16,711 bases of DNA from positions 1 through 16,711 of the forward strand of contig JAZNOQ010000062.1 in assembly GCA_045589215.1 (NCBI GenBank), read 5' to 3'. Shown piece after piece: positions 14,655 to 16,711 of the stretch (position 1 is the stretch's first letter; each line of letters opens with the position of its first letter). The DNA is from JAZNOQ01 sp045589215. Its GTDB lineage: Bacteria; Bacillota; Clostridia; Oscillospirales; CAG-272. The notes under the pieces were generated by a model, which was not told the DNA's origin, made no database searches, and saw only the letters and a program-made list of their open reading frames with translations. The translations under genes were made by a program, and so were the position numbers.

Positions 14655-15479
14655 ATGAAGCAAAAAAATATAGATCTTAGTAATTTTACAAACCCAAATT
14701 TTCAAATTGCTTATGCTGAAATAGATTCCAAATCAAACCTTAATACCTTTGACTCACACATTCACGATGAGTGCGAAATCTATATAAATATAAGCGGTGA
14801 TGTCTCTTTTGTAGTTGAAAACAGCATATATTCAATTATCCCGGGTAGCATTATTATAACCCGCCCCGGCGAATACCACCATTGCGTTTACCATAGTAAT
14901 GCGCTTCATAAGCATTTTTGGATTTTGTTTTCATCAAACGAAATGAGCGATCTGTTTTCCCGCTTTTATGAAAGGGGCGCGGGAGAAAACAATATGCTGA
15001 TACTTTCGGGAAATCGCTTTAAGGAGCTTACCGATCTTTGTCATGCCATAAACGAAAATAATACCCCCAATACTGAATCTTTATACCGGTTCTTCAAGCT
15101 TATCCATTTGATAAACATGGCAGGAATTCCCGAAACCAATATAACAGCCGACTCCCCTTGTATGGACCTTGCTCTGGATTTCATACATAAAAATCTTTCC
15201 GAACCAATATTGGTAAAGGATATCGCAAATGCCGCATACGTAAGCATAGCCACACTTGAAAGACATTTTGAAGACAATTTGCAAATGTCTCCGTCCGAAT
15301 ACTTAAAAAAACGGCGTCTCGCTCATGCGGCAAACCTATTGCAAAACGGAGCCTCTGTAACATATGCGTGCCAACAAAGTGGATTTATCGACTGCTCAAA
15401 ATTTATTATCCTATTCAGAAAGCACTACGGAACCACCCCTTACAAGTGGAAGCAGGAAAGACAAGCTTTCAAGGTGTGA
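14655..15479 (+). CDS. AraC family transcriptional regulator with cupin sensor domain
   Basis: A normal-length 274-aa regulator. The N-terminal half is a cupin-type ligand pocket with FDSHIHDECEIYINISGDVSF, the glycine turn IIPGSIIITRPGEYHHCVYH and following strands. The C-terminal hundred residues carry two helix-turn-helix motifs: EPILVKDIANAAYVSIATLERHFED near residue 185 and SVTYACQQSGFIDCSKF followed by FRKHYGTTPYKWK. Such proteins bind a sugar or derivative and switch a neighbouring catabolic operon; the divergent transporter/beta-helix operon is the obvious target. AAGGAGG lies eight to ten bases before the ATG. Codon use is AT-rich compared with backbone genes. A strong terminator follows. 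Confidence 0.93.
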   Translation: MKQKNIDLSNFTNPNFQIAYAEIDSKSNLNTFDSHIHDECEIYINISGDVSFVVENSIYSIIPGSIIITRPGEYHHCVYHSNALHKHFWILFSSNEMSDLFSRFYERGAGENNMLILSGNRFKELTDLCHAINENNTPNTESLYRFFKLIHLINMAGIPETNITADSPCMDLALDFIHKNLSEPILVKDIANAAYVSIATLERHFEDNLQMSPSEYLKKRRLAHAANLLQNGASVTYACQQSGFIDCSKFIILFRKHYGTTPYKWKQERQAFKV

Positions 15480-15506
15480 TAAAAAGCAACAATTCCGCAA
15501 ACAACG

Positions 15507-15538
15507 AAAAAAGCCTATTCGCAAGAATGGGCTTTTTT
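15507..15538 (+). terminator. Intrinsic terminator after the AraC-type regulator
   Basis: AAAAAAGCCTATTC, loop GCAA and GAATGGGCTTTTTT form a 14-bp stem with one G-T pair, 27 nt past the stop codon. Confidence 0.9.
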
Positions 15539-15574
15539 GATATAATAAAGCTACAATGGAAAGCTTCCGGTTAA

Positions 15575-15635
15575 CTTCCATTTTAGCTTCCATTTTGCTC
15601 ATTTTAGAGTGTGGAAAGTTCCATAAAAGTTCCAC
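15575..15635. repeat. 12-bp tandem repeat and adjoining palindrome
   Basis: CTTCCATTTTAG (15575-15586), CTTCCATTTTGC (15587-15598) and the diverged CTCATTTTAGAG (15599-15610) form three head-to-tail 12-bp units. Directly after them GTGGAA (15611-15616) and TTCCAC (15630-15635) form an inverted repeat with another TTCCA inside. No credible gene overlaps. This resembles iterons or a regulator-binding array left from a mobile element, but it is short and could be chance-level. Confidence 0.5.
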
Positions 15636-15682
15636 AAATTTGGAGATTTTGAGCCTAAAATGCGGCTTGAGGACAGAAAAAA

Positions 15683-15713
15683 GACAGGCGGTGTTGTTTA
15701 GACACCGTCTGTC
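15683..15713 (-). terminator. Intrinsic terminator downstream of the rubrerythrin remnant
   Basis: On the minus strand GACAGACGGTGT, loop CTAAACA and ACACCGCCTGTC (12-bp stem with one G-T pair) are followed by TTTTTT. It lies about 75 nt past the remnant's stop codon and is still intact. Confidence 0.85.
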
Positions 15714-15787
15714 GTATTGCGTTAAGCTATGTTCGTACAAGCCTTGGTGCGTAAGGAGCGAAGCCTCTTGCCCGCACCGGCAGGTGC

Positions 15788-15877
15788 TTACGCCTTGAAG
15801 TATCTGTTAAGGAGACCCTCAAGAGCATTGCCGTGACGAGCTTCCTCGCGTGCCATTTCATGTACTGTATCGTGGTT
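15788..15877 (-). pseudogene. Rubrerythrin, C-terminal fragment
   Basis: About 30 codons read NHDTVHEMAREEARHGNAL, then EGLLNRYFKA and a stop. TVHEMA-EARHG-AFEGLL-RYF is the characteristic last helix of the rubrerythrin four-helix diiron domain, here with the EARH metal-ligand pair. The upstream frame hits a TGA within four codons and neither the remaining helices nor the rubredoxin domain are found in the region. Rubrerythrins reduce peroxide in anaerobes; this copy cannot function. The natural terminator still follows, so the 5' part was probably removed by a deletion or insertion. Confidence 0.85.
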
Positions 15878-16047
15878 AGAGCCAAATCATTGTACCTTTA
15901 CTCTTTTTAGATCAAACCTTTCCTCGGTAAAGTTTTTCTGTGCAGAGAAATATATTATAATGAAACTTATCAATCAAAAGTTGCATCGCTGTAGTCAAAG
16001 AAAATAAATTGAAAATTCGAGAAACTGAACAATTAATAGTAAAAAAC
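15878..16047. other. AT-rich gene-free stretch
   Basis: No credible coding frame, RNA gene or good promoter pair was found between the rubrerythrin fragment and repeat C. An isolated TATAAT occurs on the minus strand without a matching -35. Together with 15539-15787, which holds only the tandem repeat, small GC-rich hairpins and a terminator, it makes up most of the gene-poor right part of the accessory region. Confidence 0.6.
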
Positions 16048-16155
16048 AAATCCGAACCAATTTCGACTTACGAAATAGTTCGGATTTGTTGCGTTTGGTG
16101 ACCCGTACGGGAGATCGAAATACCTCGATTGCAGGCAATCGAGGCGACAAAGCGC
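16048..16155. repeat. Repeat C: tRNA-Glu-3'-end-like repeat with variable hairpin
   Basis: Blocks in order are AAATCCGAACCAATTTC (16048-16064), the block 16101-16122 starting ACCCGTACGGGA that is identical to repeat B over 22 bases, a perfect 10-bp stem CCTCGATTGC/GCAATCGAGG with a two-base loop (16123-16144), and CGACAAAGCGC (16145-16155). The first block also takes part in a larger stem-loop (16045-16057 with 16078-16090, 13 bp, and an inner ATTTCG/CGAAAT) that has a T-run on the minus strand and could be a terminator. Confidence 0.85.
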
Positions 16156-16175
16156 AATGAGATTAGTGGAGGATC

Positions 16176-16217
16176 GACCCGTACGGGAACATATTTCGAC
16201 GCTACGCGTCTCAAAGA
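16176..16217. repeat. Repeat D: short diverged copy next to tRNA-Glu
   Basis: ACCCGTACGGGAA at 16177-16189 repeats the tRNA-Glu 3' end exactly for 13 bases, followed by ATATTTC, a GACGC/GCGTC hairpin with loop TAC (16198-16210), and TCAAAG, comparable with CAAAGC in B and C. It sits between repeat C and the tRNA-Glu terminator. Confidence 0.65.
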
Positions 16218-16230
16218 TGATCGACGGGGA

Positions 16231-16271
16231 ATAGAAAAGCGAGATGCAAAAAGTGCATCTCGCTTTTCTAT
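16231..16271 (-). terminator. Intrinsic terminator after tRNA-Glu (perfect 18-bp stem)
   Basis: ATAGAAAAGCGAGATGCA, loop AAAAG and the exact reverse complement. It starts two bases past the tRNA-Glu 3' end on the minus strand; the arm ends in a TTTTCTAT run in both directions. Confidence 0.85.
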
Positions 16272-16272
16272 A

Positions 16273-16344
16273 TGACCCGTACGGGAATCGAACCCATGTT
16301 ACAGCCGTGAAAGGGCCGTGTCTTAACCGCTTGACCAACGGGCC
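16273..16344 (-). tRNA. tRNA-Glu (anticodon TTC)
   Basis: On the minus strand the acceptor GGCCCGT pairs with ACGGGTC (one G-U), the anticodon arm is CGGCC-CTTTCAC-GGCTG with anticodon TTC, and the T arm is ATGGG-TTCGATT-CCCGT. The discriminator is A; CCA is not encoded. Its 3' end is the sequence repeated at 11183, 16101 and 16176. It follows tRNA-Met with no spacer. Confidence 0.95.
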
Positions 16345-16421
16345 TGGTAGCGGAGATTGGACTTGAACCCATGACCTACCGGGTATGAACCGGTTGCTCT
16401 AGCCAACTGAGCTACTCCGCC
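16345..16421 (-). tRNA. tRNA-Met (anticodon CAT), elongator type, CCA encoded
   Basis: On the minus strand the acceptor GGCGGAG pairs with CTCCGCT (G-U at the first pair), the anticodon arm is ACCGG-TTCATAC-CCGGT, and the T arm ATGGG-TTCAAGT-CCAAT has one G-A mismatch. The start GGCGGAGTAGCTCAG and lack of three G-C pairs at the base of the anticodon stem rule out the initiator. A lysidine-modified Ile tRNA also has gene anticodon CAT and is a minor alternative. CCA is encoded and its last base touches the first base of tRNA-Glu. Confidence 0.92.
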
Positions 16422-16455
16422 ATTTATTTACTCGTTCTTTGCCGAACGCTCAACT

Positions 16456-16484
16456 ATTATACCACAAAGCCTTTTGCTTGTCAA
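16456..16484 (-). promoter_or_regulatory. Promoter of the tRNA-Met/tRNA-Glu transcript
   Basis: TTGACA (16484-16479) and TATAAT (16461-16456) on the minus strand, both perfect, with a 17-nt spacer. It lies 35 nt before tRNA-Met. Confidence 0.93.
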
Positions 16485-16568
16485 CCCCTTTTTTAAAAAT
16501 ATTTTTGCGGATTTTCGCATATTTATGACTAGTAAGAATTTTATGATCACTTTGCGGGAGGGAAGGAT

Positions 16569-16711
16569 TTGAAAAAGAGAATTTTGGGGGTGCTCCGTTT
16601 GGCGGTGCTGTTATTGATTTCAGCGCTTTGTCTGTCCTTTGTGTCCTGCGGGGCGCGGGGAAGTGTCGGGGCGGGAGAGGTGCAAGTCGGACGTAGCCAT
16701 GTCGTTCTGTG
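16569..16711 (+). CDS. Putative lipoprotein, N-terminal part (cut by window end)
   Basis: From a TTG at 16569, preceded by GGGAGGGAAGG, the frame stays open for 47 codons to the window end. The product starts MKKRILGVLRLAVLLLISAL and then CLSFVSCGARGSV: a positively charged start, a hydrophobic core and a cysteine near residue 27 in a VSCG context that fits a lipobox, so export and lipid anchoring are likely. The following stretch is Gly/Val rich and gives no family. The gene points away from the tRNA pair. No convincing promoter was found in the 85 nt upstream of it. The function cannot be named from this portion. Confidence 0.65.
   Translation, partial: MKKRILGVLRLAVLLLISALCLSFVSCGARGSVGAGEVQVGRSHVVL

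Larger units (their letters stand above)
11127..16280. mobile_element. Probable relic integrative element(s) inserted downstream of tRNA-Glu
   Basis: Evidence is the composition shift to AT-rich DNA, a large serine recombinase fragment next to the left end, and same-orientation repeats of the tRNA-Glu 3' sequence at 11183, 16101 and 16176 besides the tRNA itself at 16273-16287. The content is accessory in character: a sugar module plus truncated genes. The recombinase is broken and no conjugation or replication genes are seen, so the element cannot move by itself. The borders are approximate, and serial insertions at one site explain the extra inner repeats better than one event. Confidence 0.55.

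Noticed and set aside
11127..16217. CRISPR array made from the hairpin repeats
   Set aside because: Copies are kilobases apart or unevenly spaced, spacers are not of uniform length, and no cas gene is present.
16033..16338. 101-codon minus-strand frame across tRNA-Glu and repeats C and D
   Set aside because: It translates a tRNA and hairpin repeats; no protein family is seen.

Overview
The window looks like chromosomal DNA of an anaerobic Firmicute of class Clostridia, probably an uncultured gut-type species. This is inferred from the electron-bifurcating NfnAB pair, YqeG and PlsY, strong GGAGG ribosome sites, and TTGACA-17-TATAAT promoters in front of most genes and tRNAs. No rRNA or other taxonomic marker is present.

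Backbone, 1-11111 (GC-rich). A minus-strand operon runs from a promoter at 5173-5201 down to base 1. It encodes a YhcH/NanQ-family protein, an alpha/beta-hydrolase, the HAD phosphatase YqeG, an endonuclease IV-type TIM barrel, an M24 Xaa-Pro peptidase, the acyltransferase PlsY, and the start of a SAM-dependent methyltransferase cut by the window edge. Gaps are 13-39 nt and the last two genes overlap. Next come tRNA-Gly(TCC) and tRNA-Arg(TCT) on the minus strand, a divergent MATE transporter, tRNA-His(GTG) with its own promoter and terminator, the nfnA-nfnB operon, and a convergent Ldh_2-family dehydrogenase.

Accessory region, about 11127-16272. It is visibly more AT-rich and lies between the dehydrogenase promoter and a tRNA-Met/tRNA-Glu pair. 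Its left end is scar tissue: pieces of a NanA/DapA-type lyase, an AraC-type activator and a large serine recombinase joined head to tail. The middle holds an intact module: a DMT transporter and a cytoplasmic right-handed beta-helix enzyme, transcribed away from a divergent AraC-type regulator, with a short palindrome across the regulator's -35 box. The lyase pseudogene is the downstream member of that operon. The right part holds a rubrerythrin 3' remnant, a 12-bp tandem repeat and several hairpins.

The most unusual signal is a repeat family of about 110 bp. Copies at 11127-11237 and 16048-16155 share long flanks, including a segment that resembles the 3' end of the neighbouring tRNA-Glu gene, but their central hairpins differ in sequence while both stems stay perfectly paired. 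Two shorter relatives lie at 16176-16217 and 5245-5282, each on the far side of a terminator hairpin downstream of a tRNA. The repeats at both ends, the recombinase fragment and the composition shift suggest an old integrative element, or several successive ones, at tRNA-Glu.

The right edge starts a plus-strand lipoprotein gene that is cut after 47 codons.
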